The translations under genes and the position numbers were made by a program. A stretch of DNA of 64,000 nucleotides from Streptomyces spinosus (GTDB lineage: Bacteria > Actinomycetota > Actinomycetes > Streptomycetales > Streptomycetaceae): NCBI RefSeq assembly GCF_020400655.1, contig NZ_JAINRC010000032.1, positions 1 through 64,000 on the forward strand. Direction: 5' to 3'. Within the stretch, counting starts at the first letter, position 1. The number at the start of each line of letters is the position of its first letter. Shown piece after piece: positions 15,891 to 24,822 of the stretch. The notes beneath the pieces were generated by a model. The model did no database searches. It was not told where the DNA came from and saw only the letters and a list, made by a program, of their open reading frames with translations.

Positions 15891-18530
15891 GTGTCAGCAC
15901 CGACCCGCAAGAGACGATGGCTCACGATCTGCGCCATCACCGCGTCCGCCGCACTCGTCGTCACACCCGTGAGCGCCGCGTCCGGCAAGAGCAGGAAACC
16001 CTTCGGGGCGCGCGAACTCGCCCGAATCGCCGCCGAACGCGACACGTCCGCACGGGCCCTCGGCCCGCGGGCGAAGGCCGAGGACGACGACGGCAACGAG
16101 GCCGACGAGATAGCCGAGGGGGCCGACCAGTACGCCGAGGCCCGCACCTCGCCCGGCATCGTCGCCCCCGGCGCGTACGGCGCCGCCTGGACCGGCTTCA
16201 CCCGCCTGCCCGGCACAGGCGGAAGCTGGCGCCACGTGACCGGCCTGCCGTACGACTCCGACGACTCCCGCTACCGGGACGTCGACTCCAACTCCAGCGG
16301 CGGTTCGGGCAAGGTGACCGGCCGGATGGCCGCGATCGCCGCCGACGACGACGGGTACGTGTACGCGGGCAGCGCCGGCGGCGGCGTCTGGCGGTCCGGG
16401 CGCGGCGGCGGCCACTGGAAGCCGATCAGCGACAGGCTGCCGTCCCAGTCCACCGGCGCGCTCGCGCTCGACGGCGCCGGACGGCTGTGGCTGGGCACCG
16501 GCGAGGCGACCACCAATGCCGACGCCTACCTCGGCAGCGGTGTCTACGTCCTGTCCCACCCGCACGACGGCACCTTCTCCTCCCGTGACCGGGTCGGCGG
16601 CGACGAGCTGGAGTCCACCACCATCCACGAACTGCGCTTCGGCGGCGGGAAGGTGTGGGCGGCGACCAGCGCCGGCGTGTGGAGCCACTCCGCGAGGACG
16701 CCGAAGGGCTCCTGGAAGCTGGAGTACGCGCCCAACCCCGACTACCTGCCGGGCGGCCCGAAGGACGACGACCCCGACGCCGCGTACAAGAACATCGCCA
16801 ACGACATCGCGATCGACCCGAAGGACCCGGGCAAGGTCGTGCTCGCGGTCGGCTGGCGCAGCGGTGACGACTACAACGGCTTCTACACCAGGGTCCGCGG
16901 CACCTGGACCCGTATCACCAGCGGTTTCGGTGACCTGCCGACCGACGCGGACGGCGTCGGCAACGTCACCTTCGCCCGGTCCGCCGACGGCTCGCGCTAC
17001 TACGCCGTCGACCAGTCGCCGGAGCAGCTGAACACCAACCCGGACAGCGGACTCGAGGGCGTCTTCGTCTCCCGGTCCGGCTCCCCGACCGGGCCCTGGA
17101 CGAAGATCGCCGACTACAAGCGGCTGGCGGCCTCCGGCTCCGCGCTGACCACCGCCGGGTACATGCCGGGCGTACAGGCCTGGTACAACCAGTTCCTCAC
17201 CGTCGACCCCAGTGACCCCGAGCACGTCTACGCGGGCCTCGAGGAGGTCTACGAGACCAAGGACGGCGGCAGTACCTGGTCGACCGTGGGCCCGTACTGG
17301 AACTTCCCCTTCAGCTGCTGGAGCATCGACCCGGCCAAGCAGACCGGCGACTGCCACCAGACCCCCCACTCCGACCAGCACGGCGTCGCGATCGGCCGCT
17401 ACCACGGCGGGAGCTTCGTGTACGTCGGCAACGACGGCGGCGTCTACAAGCGCCCGGTCAACGGCTCGCAGGACGCCTCCGGCCACGCCACCGACTGGAC
17501 CTCCCTCAACGACGGCACCATCGACACCCTCCAGTACTACTCGGTCGGCGTCGGCGAGGACCTCGACCACGGCGGCCTCTCGGTCACCGGCGGACTCCAG
17601 GACAACGGCCAGTCCATCCTGCGCGGCGACGACGCGGTCATGGGCTCGGACTTCGGCGGCGACGGCGGCGACACGCTCACCGACCCGGCCAACGGCTGCC
17701 ACATCGCGGAGGAGTACGTCTACCTCGCCGTCCAGGTGACCCGTAACTGCGCGGTCAACGACGGCAGTTGGATCACCGATCCGGGCAAGGCCACCTCGTA
17801 CGACGTCGCGCCGGCCGACAGCGCCACCGGCGAGGCCCGCTTCATCGCCCCGCTCGCGGCCGACACGAAGGACAGCTCGACGTGGATCGCCGGCGGCCGG
17901 CACATCTGGGTGCAGACCCACGGCTACGCCATCCGCGGCGGCGACGAATGGAAGAGCGTGTACGACCTCGGCGCCGGCCGTACGGCGACCGCCGTCGCGG
18001 CCTCGGGCGGCACGGTGTACGCGGCCTGGTGCGGCCCCTGCAACAACCAGGGTTTCGCCCGCGGCATCTCCGTGGGGAACGAGGACGGGAGCGGGTGGCA
18101 CGACATCGCCCTGCCCGTGGACGGGACCGTGCCCAACCGCTACCTCAGCGGCTTCGCCGTCGACCCGAAGAACGCCGGCCACGTCTTCCTCGCGGTCAAC
18201 GGCTTCTCCCGGCACTGGACCGAGGGCCCCGGCGCCGGCGTCGGCCACGTCTTCGAGTCCACCGACGGGGGAACCACCTGGAAGGACATCTCGGCGAACC
18301 TGCCCGACGTACCGGCCAACTCGGCGGTCGTCACGCCGAACGGCGGTCTCGCCGTCGCCACCGACCTGGGCGTCGTCTACCGCGCGCCCGGCCGCGGCAC
18401 GTGGCGGCGGGTCGGCAGCCTCCCGGCCGTCGCCGTGCTCCAGCTGAAGCTGAGCCCCGACGGCCGCACCCTGTACGCGGCCACGCACGGCCGCGGCATC
18501 CACGCCATCAAGGTGCGCGACCTCACCTGA
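15891..18530 (+). CDS. Secreted WD40/BNR-type beta-propeller protein
   Basis: 879 residues from GTG 15891, with GGGAGG upstream; the open frame runs further 5' but that part is arginine-rich. The N-terminus is a signal peptide: RKRRW, a hydrophobic stretch LTICAITASAALVVTPVSA, then a likely cut near residue 31. The mature part contains repeated ASP-box-like and YVTN/BNR elements (GGVWRSGRGGGHWKPI, YETKDGGSTWS, FESTDGGTTWKDI) consistent with a sortilin/xyloglucanase-like double propeller. Such proteins are often called glycosyl hydrolases, but no catalytic residues could be identified. A strong terminator follows. Probably exported and binds or cleaves polysaccharide. Confidence 0.85.
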   Translation: MSAPTRKRRWLTICAITASAALVVTPVSAASGKSRKPFGARELARIAAERDTSARALGPRAKAEDDDGNEADEIAEGADQYAEARTSPGIVAPGAYGAAWTGFTRLPGTGGSWRHVTGLPYDSDDSRYRDVDSNSSGGSGKVTGRMAAIAADDDGYVYAGSAGGGVWRSGRGGGHWKPISDRLPSQSTGALALDGAGRLWLGTGEATTNADAYLGSGVYVLSHPHDGTFSSRDRVGGDELESTTIHELRFGGGKVWAATSAGVWSHSARTPKGSWKLEYAPNPDYLPGGPKDDDPDAAYKNIANDIAIDPKDPGKVVLAVGWRSGDDYNGFYTRVRGTWTRITSGFGDLPTDADGVGNVTFARSADGSRYYAVDQSPEQLNTNPDSGLEGVFVSRSGSPTGPWTKIADYKRLAASGSALTTAGYMPGVQAWYNQFLTVDPSDPEHVYAGLEEVYETKDGGSTWSTVGPYWNFPFSCWSIDPAKQTGDCHQTPHSDQHGVAIGRYHGGSFVYVGNDGGVYKRPVNGSQDASGHATDWTSLNDGTIDTLQYYSVGVGEDLDHGGLSVTGGLQDNGQSILRGDDAVMGSDFGGDGGDTLTDPANGCHIAEEYVYLAVQVTRNCAVNDGSWITDPGKATSYDVAPADSATGEARFIAPLAADTKDSSTWIAGGRHIWVQTHGYAIRGGDEWKSVYDLGAGRTATAVAASGGTVYAAWCGPCNNQGFARGISVGNEDGSGWHDIALPVDGTVPNRYLSGFAVDPKNAGHVFLAVNGFSRHWTEGPGAGVGHVFESTDGGTTWKDISANLPDVPANSAVVTPNGGLAVATDLGVVYRAPGRGTWRRVGSLPAVAVLQLKLSPDGRTLYAATHGRGIHAIKVRDLT

Positions 18531-18548
18531 CCGGCACCGCGTGGTGAA

Positions 18549-18587
18549 GGCAGGGGTGGCCCCGGGCCGTCCGGGGTCACCCCTGCC
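18549..18587 (+). terminator. Rho-independent-like hairpin after beta-propeller gene
   Basis: 17-bp arms (18549-18565 and 18571-18587) with one mismatch and a 5-nt loop, starting 18 bp after the stop. GC-rich without a U tract, as usual in streptomycetes. Confidence 0.75.
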
Positions 18588-18732
18588 GCGAGTACGGGGT
18601 GACCGTCATGCCGAGGACGCACGCGACCCGTGCCGCTCCCGCCACGGGTCCAGGGAGGATTCCGGTGGCGGGTCGACCAGGTGGCCCGGCAGCTCGGCGG
18701 CACACCCCCCCGGGCCCGACGGCCCACGGGCG

Positions 18733-19060
18733 TCACTTCACGAGTTGCGGGTGAAGGGTCTCGATGCCCGTGGCCAGGCCCGCCTTGACGCGCTGTGACA
18801 GGTCGTCGGGCGGCACCTCGTACGCTCCGGACTCGACTCCGCCGAGAGCGAGCGCGGCCACGTCCTGCGGGCTGGACGTGGGCGCGTCGACGTCCGCCGC
18901 CATGTCGGTGTCGACGTACCCGTGAGGACCCCTCACACCGAAGCCGCGGGGCTTCAGCTCCGGCCGCAGGGAGTTCGTCTGCGACCGCAGGGCCGACTTG
19001 GCCGCGCTGTAGGAACATCCAGGAGAGGACGGGGTGCACGTTGTTCGGCGGTGTCGCCGA
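18733..19060 (-). pseudogene. SDR oxidoreductase remnant, frameshifted and truncated
   Basis: The minus strand encodes the C-terminal part of a short-chain dehydrogenase. The catalytic YSAAK (18998-19012) is followed in frame by LRSQTNSLRPELKPRGF, then GYVDTDMAADVDAP and GAYEVPPDDLSQRVKAGL up to a stop at 18733. Just upstream, VHPVLSW, the equivalent of the N-V-x-S-V-L-S-W strand before the active site, is in a different frame, with the shift near 19013-19015. The Rossmann NAD(P) domain further upstream is not recognisable. It is therefore a 5'-truncated, frameshifted gene, unlikely to be functional. Confidence 0.75.
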
Positions 19061-19223
19061 GTCGCCGCGTACGTGCGCCTGCACGCACCCGCGGTACCCC
19101 GACGCCGGAAGCCCGGCCGGCGCCGGCGGGCTGCGACGGCGCCCCCGCCGGCCCCGCCCCAGCCGCTGTCGGACCCGGGCGTAGCCGGCGACCGTGCGAA
19201 GCGCAGCGGGGAGCCGTCCGCTT

Positions 19224-19658
19224 TCAGTGGCCGGCGGGCGTGACCTCGGGAGCCAGCAGAACGGCGATTCCGCCCGCGTGCGCGACGGCGTCACTGACCC
19301 GCGGGTTGAAGAAGGCCGCGACCGCGCCCCGGTGATGAGGGCTGACGACGAGCAGGTCCGCCTTGAACTCCTCGGCCGCGGCGGAGATGACGGAGGGCAC
19401 CTGCTGCGTCAGGCTGTGCGCGAGGTGCCCCTCCGCCTCCACACCGAGGCCGCGGAGGGTGGCCAGGGCCTCCTCCAGGATCGCCTCGCCCTGCTGCTCC
19501 TCCTCCAGGTTCACGACGGTGTCGCCGGCGACCATGGACGTCACGACGTGGAGCACGTGCACGGTGGCGTTCGCGGGTCGGGCCAGTTCGCCGGCCATCA
19601 GGAGTGCCGTCTCCCGGGCGGCACTGGGATCGATGGCCACCAGGATGCGTTCGAACAC
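19224..19658 (-). CDS. Universal stress protein (UspA family)
   Basis: 144 residues from GTG 19658, with GAGAGGAAG upstream. It starts FERILVAIDPSAARETALLMAGELA, the Usp first strand with the D of the nucleotide site, and ends VVSPHHRGAVAAFFNPRVSDAVAHAGGIAVLLAPE. The usual G-x2-G-x9-G(S/T) ATP loop is altered (the first Gly is replaced in SPHHRG and an N-P replaces the final G-S), so ATP binding is doubtful. A promoter element shared with a TetR gene lies about 100 bp upstream. Confidence 0.9.
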   Translation of the reverse strand: MFERILVAIDPSAARETALLMAGELARPANATVHVLHVVTSMVAGDTVVNLEEEQQGEAILEEALATLRGLGVEAEGHLAHSLTQQVPSVISAAAEEFKADLLVVSPHHRGAVAAFFNPRVSDAVAHAGGIAVLLAPEVTPAGH

Positions 19659-19760
19659 GGCGTTCTTCCTCTCTGCGACCGCTGCGACCGGGGGCCACGG
19701 AGGCCGGGGCTCGGGCGGTGTGGTGATGATGGACGAGGAGGGCGGGTCGACCTCAGATGT

Positions 19761-19789
19761 ACAATATGACTGGTCGTCTTGGAAGTCAA
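19761..19789 (-). promoter_or_regulatory. usp promoter with GACCRGYCATATTG element
   Basis: On the minus strand TTGACT (rc of 19784-19789), 17 bp, TATTGT (rc of 19761-19766). GACCAGTCATATTG here matches GACCGGCCATATTG at the TetR promoter (20513-20526) and GACCGACCATATTG at 58565-58578. Confidence 0.5.
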
Positions 19790-19816
19790 CATCGACAAAG
19801 CCCTCCCGGCCGCCCG

Positions 19817-20317
19817 TCAGGGCAGCAGTGGCGGGCCGACTATCCGGATGCCGTGCGCGGCGGCGCGCCGGGTCAGTTCCTCCGGGTCGGGACCCGGGCC
19901 GGCTTCCGGCTGGACGGTGCCGTCGAACGGCACACCCACGTCCGCCACGAACGCGTCGAATCCTCCGCCCGGAGTGTGCAGCGTCAGAAAGCGGGCCGTC
20001 GGGGAGGTCACGACGAAACCGTGCGCCAGTCCGCGCGGCAGCAGCGCGAGCCCGCCCGCCCCCACGCTGCGCACCTCGTTGCCGACCTCCACCCGCAGCG
20101 TCCCGTCCAGGATCAGAAACGTTTCCTCGTCGGACTCGTGCAGGTGCAGCGGCGACATGTAGCCGCGCTCGCCGGTGTGCTCCAGCAGCGCGTAGGCGCC
20201 CGCGGTGTCGGCGGCCCGCGCCCGCATCCGGACGAGACCGCCCAGGAACCGCACCGCCTGCTGGGTGTCGGGGTCCGTCAGGACGGGGGATGTGATGTTG
20301 CCGGACAGGGAAGTCAC
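19817..20317 (-). CDS. Cupin-domain protein
   Basis: 166 residues from GTG 20317, with AGGAG upstream. Cupin motif 1 is SPLHLHESDEETFLILDGTLRVEVG (residues ~55-80; metal His in HLH and Glu in E-E), and motif 2 includes LPRGLAHGFVV. A single-domain cupin that probably binds a metal; it resembles quercetin-dioxygenase-like cupins, though the substrate is unknown. Divergent from the TetR gene at 20532, which may control it. Confidence 0.88.
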   Translation of the reverse strand: MTSLSGNITSPVLTDPDTQQAVRFLGGLVRMRARAADTAGAYALLEHTGERGYMSPLHLHESDEETFLILDGTLRVEVGNEVRSVGAGGLALLPRGLAHGFVVTSPTARFLTLHTPGGGFDAFVADVGVPFDGTVQPEAGPGPDPEELTRRAAAHGIRIVGPPLLP

Positions 20318-20495
20318 TGCTCTCCTCGCTTCCGCTGGGGTTCGGGTGACATTCGAGCAGAGAGCGGATCAGGTCGTCCAAGACGTATGTGTCATCGCCC
20401 CATGCCGAATCGGCATGTGCCGGAACGCCTGCCGGAACGCCTGCGCCGGCGCGTCTGCCGGCGTCTCCCGCTTGTCCCCGTGCCGTTCACGGACT

Positions 20496-20527
20496 TTTGA
20501 CAACTTCAAGCAGACCGGCCATATTGA
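20496..20527 (+). promoter_or_regulatory. Leaderless TetR promoter TTTGACA-N17-CATATTGA
   Basis: TTTGACA 20496-20502, CATATTGA 20520-20527, then ATG at 20532 with no ribosome-binding site. The same two octamers with the same 17-bp spacer recur at 58564-58595. Confidence 0.65.
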
Positions 20528-20531
20528 GACC

Positions 20532-21104
20532 ATGCCTCAGGTGAGCGTCAGGGGAAAGCTGATCGAACACGCGGAGACCGTGTTCCGTCGTCAGGGCTTC
20601 AATGGCGCCAGCGTCGCGGACATCACCAATGCCGCGGGAGTGCCGAAGGGGTCCTTCTACAACCACTTCAAGAGCAAGCAGGAACTCGCCGCCGAGATCA
20701 TCCGCCGCTACAGCCACGGCACGGATGTGACCATGCTCGCCACCGAAGGACTCTCGGCGATGGAGCGGCTGCGCGCACACTTCGCCGCGCAGGCCTCGCG
20801 TACCAGCGCCACCGGCGTCGAGTACGGATGCCTGCTGATGACCATGGCGAGCGAGGGACCCACGGTCGGCGACGAGGTCGGGGACGTCGTCCGGCGCAGC
20901 CTCGCCGCGTGGGTCGGCGTACTGGCCCCGGTGATCGAGGACGGGCAGCGGTCGGGGGAGATCACTCCCCGGGAACCCGCGACCGACCTCGCCGCTTTCC
21001 TGATCGACGCCTTCGAGGGCGCGGGGCTGCGTGGCAAGGCGACCCGGGACGAGGACGCGGCCATGCGGTCCCTGAACCTCGCCCTCAACGCCATCAGGGC
21101 CTGA
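20532..21104 (+). CDS. TetR/AcrR family regulator
   Basis: 190 residues. HTH at about residues 10-55 (LIEHAETVFRRQGFNGASVADITNAAGVPKGSFYNHFKSKQEL). The C-terminal part (GVEYGCLLMTMASEG...GEITPREPATDLAAFLIDAFEGAGLRGK) is the domain type found in regulators of small oxidoreductase and transporter genes. ATG 20532 lacks a ribosome-binding site and fits a leaderless transcript. It is divergent from the cupin gene and next to an alcohol dehydrogenase and a decayed SDR, so it probably regulates a detoxification reductase. A paralogous but broken copy lies directly downstream on the other strand. Confidence 0.92.
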   Translation: MPQVSVRGKLIEHAETVFRRQGFNGASVADITNAAGVPKGSFYNHFKSKQELAAEIIRRYSHGTDVTMLATEGLSAMERLRAHFAAQASRTSATGVEYGCLLMTMASEGPTVGDEVGDVVRRSLAAWVGVLAPVIEDGQRSGEITPREPATDLAAFLIDAFEGAGLRGKATRDEDAAMRSLNLALNAIRA

Positions 21105-21224
21105 CCACCGCGCTCTTCGGTGAACGGGGCGACCGGCCCACCCCTCGTCCCGCGTGCCGGTGCGTGAGCCGGTGGCCAAGCGGTGGCCCGCGCCGGGCGA
21201 GCGCACCGGTGGGCCTCTCGACCG

Positions 21225-21660
21225 TCAGGGGCGCGGCGCTGCCAGGGCGATGCTCATCTCCTCGCCCAGGTGCGCGTGATCGGCCCCGGTCTTGGCCCGC
21301 AGCGCGGCGCCCTCGAAGAGGTCGAGCAGGAAGGCGGCCAGGGCGCCGGCGGGCCAGGCACCGGTGATCTCGCCCGACGCCTGGCCCTCCGCGATCGTGG
21401 CGGTCAGCGCGTCGGACCAGCCGTCCAGGGCCTCCCGGACGGCCTCCCGGACCTTCTCGCCGGCATGGGGGCCGTCACCGGCCGACGTGCCGAGCAGACA
21501 TCCGCACTCGATTCCGGAGCCGCGGATACGCTCGACCTGCGCGGTCAGGTGTCTGCGCAGGCGCTCCACCGCGGGGCTCTGACCCCCAGGAACGAGTGGT
21601 CGGCGGCGCGCGCGTAGCGCAGGACGATCTCCACTGGGGAAGTCAAGTCGGCCTCCCCGG
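21225..21660 (-). pseudogene. TetR regulator remnant, headless and frameshifted
   Basis: The minus strand encodes a ligand domain closely similar to that of the intact TetR at 20532-21104: VERLRRHLTAQVERIRGSGIECGCLLG, then GEITGAWPAGALAAFLLDLFEGAALRAK. Upstream, DLTSPVEIVLRYARAADHSFLG, the helix after the HTH, is in another frame. The switch falls in a GGGGG run (complement of 21583-21587). The HTH itself is absent, replaced by unrelated sequence running into the alcohol dehydrogenase promoter. A 114-residue frame from GTG 21569 is open but would lack DNA binding. Confidence 0.75.
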
Positions 21661-21780
21661 TCAAGAGCGAGGTCACAAACGTTCCACTACGGCACGCCAT
21701 GCTGGGGCCGACGACCGGTGTGACGCACACGGACCATGCGCCCTCCGCGCACACTCGCCCCCTCACACATGGAGCTGCCC

Positions 21781-22800
21781 ATGGCCACGTACAGCGCAGT
21801 CGAGGTCGCCCCCGACGGAACCCTGCGTCTCACCGAGCGGGAGCTGGTCCCGCCGGGTCCGGGGCAGGTGCGTATCCGGGTGGAGGCGTGCGGCGTCTGC
21901 CACAGCGACTCGATCGCCGTGCGTCCGCACGACGAGGGGGAGGCCGGCAGGGTTCCCGGACACGAGGCCGTCGGCCGCATCGACGCCCTCGGCGCGGGCG
22001 TCACGGGGTGGAGCGTGGGCGACCGGGTGGGTGTGGGCTTCCTCGGCGGCCACTGCGGAGTGTGCGCGGAGTGCCGGCTGGGCGACTTCGCCGGCTGCAC
22101 CGACCAGCCGTACACGGGTGTGCACGTCGACGGCGGCTACGCCGAGTACATGTACGCCCGGCAGACCGGCCTGGTGGCCGTGCCGGAGGAGATGAGCGCC
22201 GCCCGGGTGGCGCCGCTGCTGTGCGCGGGGTTCACCGTGTACAACGCCCTGGTGGAGCACGTCCGGCAGCCGGGCGGCCTGGTGGCCGGTGACCTGGTGG
22301 CCGTGCAGGGCATCGGTGGCCTGGGGCACCTGGCCCTGCAGTACGCGCGTGCCCTGGCGCTGCGGGTGGTCGCGATCGCGCGCGGGGCCGACAAGGAGGA
22401 ACTCGCCCTCCGGCTGGGCGCTCACCACTACGTCGACAGCAGGGCCTCGGACGCCGCCGAGCAGCTCACGAAGCTCGGGGGTGCCCGGATGGTGCTGGGC
22501 ACGGCGGCGGGCGGGGACGTGAGCCCGCTGCTGGGCGGCCTGGCCCGCCGGGGACGGCTCGTCCTGGTGGGAGTGTCACCGGAGCCGGTCCGTGTGGCGC
22601 CGCGCCGACTGATCTTCGACGCCGTCCAGGTGTCCGGCTCCCTCACCGGAACCTCGGCGGAGAACGAGCAGAACCTGGCTTTCGCGCAGGCGCACGACGT
22701 GGTCCCGATGGTGGAGCGGACCTCGCTGGCCGACGCGCAGGCGGCCTATGACCGGATGCTGCGCGGTGAGGCACGGTTCCGCATGGTCATCGGCATCTGA
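21781..22800 (+). CDS. Zinc-dependent alcohol dehydrogenase (MDR)
   Basis: 339 residues; ATG 21781 with GGAG 7 bp upstream. Catalytic zinc ligands are Cys in ACGVCHSD and His-Glu in PGHEAVG; the structural zinc site is CGVCAECRLGDFAGC. The coenzyme fold is VQGIGGLGHLALQYARAL (GxGGxG). Length and motifs fit the bacterial AdhP-like group, which oxidises primary alcohols or reduces aldehydes with NAD(H). Its likely repressor, the divergent TetR gene, is a remnant, so it may now be unregulated or controlled by the intact paralogue nearby. Confidence 0.92.
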   Translation: MATYSAVEVAPDGTLRLTERELVPPGPGQVRIRVEACGVCHSDSIAVRPHDEGEAGRVPGHEAVGRIDALGAGVTGWSVGDRVGVGFLGGHCGVCAECRLGDFAGCTDQPYTGVHVDGGYAEYMYARQTGLVAVPEEMSAARVAPLLCAGFTVYNALVEHVRQPGGLVAGDLVAVQGIGGLGHLALQYARALALRVVAIARGADKEELALRLGAHHYVDSRASDAAEQLTKLGGARMVLGTAAGGDVSPLLGGLARRGRLVLVGVSPEPVRVAPRRLIFDAVQVSGSLTGTSAENEQNLAFAQAHDVVPMVERTSLADAQAAYDRMLRGEARFRMVIGI

Positions 22801-22925
22801 CGCCGGACAGCCCGACGCCTCGGACACGTCGGTGTACCGCCGGCGGCGGGTCGTGCGGTCACCGGCGCCCACACCAGGTGTGCCACATCGGCCGGGGACG
22901 GCCGAACCGGCACCGGTGGACCGGG

Positions 22926-23549
22926 TCAGGCCGAAGCATGGCCACATGTGCCGTGCACACACCGGGGCGTGGTCCCCTCGGGCACGGCCAGCACGAAGTG
23001 GAGTACGTCGTCGCCGTCCTCCGTGCCGTCCCGCGTACCGCCCGGGGCCCCCGCCGGCTCGACGTGTGCGCCGAGGGCGTCGCAGATGGCGGTCATACGG
23101 TGGTTGTCGCGCGTCGTGACGACCACCGCTCGCCGGACGCCGAAGAGCGGCGCCCGGGACACCGCCCAGCGTGCCAGCGCCGTGCCGAGGCCCACGTCCT
23201 GCCAGCCGTCCTCCACGAGCAAGGCCAGCTCGCCGCGGCCCTCGGTGCCGTGGGGCAGCAGGTGTGTGACGGCGACGACCACGTCAGGACGGTACACGGG
23301 ACTCGTCACCCAGCTCGTCCCCTGCCGGGTCAGCCGGGCCCACTCGTGCGCACGCAGGGCGAAACGCCCGGTCTGGTAGCGGCCGAAGAGCGTCTGTGGG
23401 GAACAGCGGCCGTGCATGGCGTTCACCGCCGCGAGATCCGCCGCCTCGGCTCGCCGGGTCACGGTCGTCCGGCCCGAACGGGTGCGGATCCGGTGGCCCC
23501 CGGCTCCGGCCGTACCGGCGGAAGGGGCTGTCAGCGCATCAGGTGTCAC
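22926..23549 (-). CDS. GNAT acetyltransferase
   Basis: 207 residues from GTG 23549 (AGGAC upstream, moderate). The fold is seen in VTRRAEAADLAAVNAMHGRCSPQTLFGRYQ, and the acetyl-CoA loop in VEDGWQDVGLGTALARWAV (Q-D-x-G-x-G-T/A). The start of the domain resembles the GNAT module fused to acyl-CoA synthetases and found alone in many actinobacteria, some of which acetylate protein lysines. The substrate is unknown. Divergent from the enoyl-CoA hydratase-like gene. Confidence 0.85.
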   Translation of the reverse strand: MTPDALTAPSAGTAGAGGHRIRTRSGRTTVTRRAEAADLAAVNAMHGRCSPQTLFGRYQTGRFALRAHEWARLTRQGTSWVTSPVYRPDVVVAVTHLLPHGTEGRGELALLVEDGWQDVGLGTALARWAVSRAPLFGVRRAVVVTTRDNHRMTAICDALGAHVEPAGAPGGTRDGTEDGDDVLHFVLAVPEGTTPRCVHGTCGHASA

Positions 23550-23633
23550 GGTGAGGTCCTGTATCGGGCGCAGACGTCCGCGCCGTGGTCGACATGTGGG
23601 AACAGTCCAGCGGGGAAATGGGCCGCCCGCTTC

Positions 23634-23652
23634 CGTCGAACGACTGTCGATG
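23634..23652 (+). promoter_or_regulatory. Degenerate GATG box, enoyl-CoA hydratase 1
   Basis: CGTCGAACGACTG followed by TCGATG. Matches the island box RGTCANNNGACNGATG with two mismatches and a 3-base insertion; same orientation relative to the gene at 23836, but weak. Confidence 0.25.
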
Positions 23653-23835
23653 GGGGGAGGAATGACTGACGCCCCGGCCGGTGTACCGCGGGAATGTGCC
23701 CTATCGGGCACCGATGGCGTCCGGCACCGGTCCCGGCACGCCAAACCCCTTAGTGTCGGGGTCGGTCGCCCGGCCGCCTGTGTCAGGCCGGTGTACCACT
23801 TCTCCCGTGCACACCCTACGAACCGGGACTTCACC

Positions 23836-24663
23836 ATGTCGAACAGCGCAACCGCCTCCCCGCACGCCCCTGTGCGCGCCGAACAGCAGAGCCCCGGATA
23901 CTGGAGGGTCACCTTCGACAATCCGCCCCTCAACCTCTACGACCCCGAGGTGGAGTCCGCCCTCGGGGAGGTGGTCGACCGGCTGGAGGCGGACCCCGAC
24001 GTCAAGGTGGTCGTCTTCGACAGCGCCGTTCCCGACTTCTTCATGGCACACCTGAACCTGGGCAGGATCGCGGAGTTCGGGGAGGGGATGCCGGCCTGGT
24101 TCGACATCATCGGCCGCTTCGGCAACGCCCGCTACCTCACGGTGGGTTCTCTGCGCGGGCGTGCGCGAGGCATCGGCAACGAGTTCCTGACCACGCTCGA
24201 CGTGCGGTTCGCCAGCCGGGAGAAGGCCGTGCTCGGCCAGCTGGAGATCGGTACGGGGATCATCCCCGGCTGCGGTGGCATCCAGCGCCTGGTGCAGCTC
24301 ACCGGGCGGTCGCGGGCCCTGGAGATCATCGCCTCCGGTGAGGACTACGACGCCGACACGGCCGCTCTGTACGGCTGGGTCAACCGTGCCGTCCCCGACG
24401 CCGAACTGGACGCGGTCGTCGACCGGTTCGCGCGACGGATCGCCTCCTTCGACGCCGACGCCCTCCGCGCGGTCAAGGAGATCGTCGACGAGGAGGCCCC
24501 GCTGCACGGCCCGGACGATCTGGCGGCCACCCACCAGCGCTTCGCCGGGCTCCTCGCCCGGGACTTCGTCCAGCAGCGCCTGCGGCTGTCGGCGAAGGCG
24601 AGCCCGGAGACCGTCTACGACCTGGAACTGAACATGGGCGAGCGCCTCGGGCCCCGCGACTAG
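23836..24663 (+). CDS. Enoyl-CoA hydratase/isomerase family protein
   Basis: 275 residues from ATG 23836. Crotonase fold: VVFDSAVPDFFMAHLNL forms the oxyanion-hole region (A-x-x-D/L type). The two catalytic glutamates of hydratases are conserved in GIGNEFLTTLDVRFA and GQLEIGTGIIPGCGG. It could hydrate an enoyl-CoA or act on an unusual substrate; no acyl-CoA synthetase or dehydrogenase is nearby. A second crotonase lies at 28323-29063. Confidence 0.88.
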   Translation: MSNSATASPHAPVRAEQQSPGYWRVTFDNPPLNLYDPEVESALGEVVDRLEADPDVKVVVFDSAVPDFFMAHLNLGRIAEFGEGMPAWFDIIGRFGNARYLTVGSLRGRARGIGNEFLTTLDVRFASREKAVLGQLEIGTGIIPGCGGIQRLVQLTGRSRALEIIASGEDYDADTAALYGWVNRAVPDAELDAVVDRFARRIASFDADALRAVKEIVDEEAPLHGPDDLAATHQRFAGLLARDFVQQRLRLSAKASPETVYDLELNMGERLGPRD

Positions 24664-24822
24664 TCCAGGCGCTTCCCGGTTACGCCGCAGGGCCGCGTGC
24701 CGCAGGGCCGCGGAGTGTCCCGCGCACCAGCGCGGGCGCGACGGGTCGCCGACCGCCGGTCCGCGCCCGCGCTCCCGCCCGATCCCCCCCCGTCCGCCCA
24801 TCAGTGTCGAAAGGCGCCCACC

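Noticed and set aside
15894..18503. A minus-strand frame of ~870 codons opposite the beta-propeller gene
   Set aside because: Antisense shadow; the plus strand has a signal peptide, repeats and a terminator.
20341..20495. A GATG box in front of the TetR gene (GGTCGTCCAAGACGTATG)
   Set aside because: Spacing between the GTC and GAC halves differs and the extension does not match; likely coincidence.
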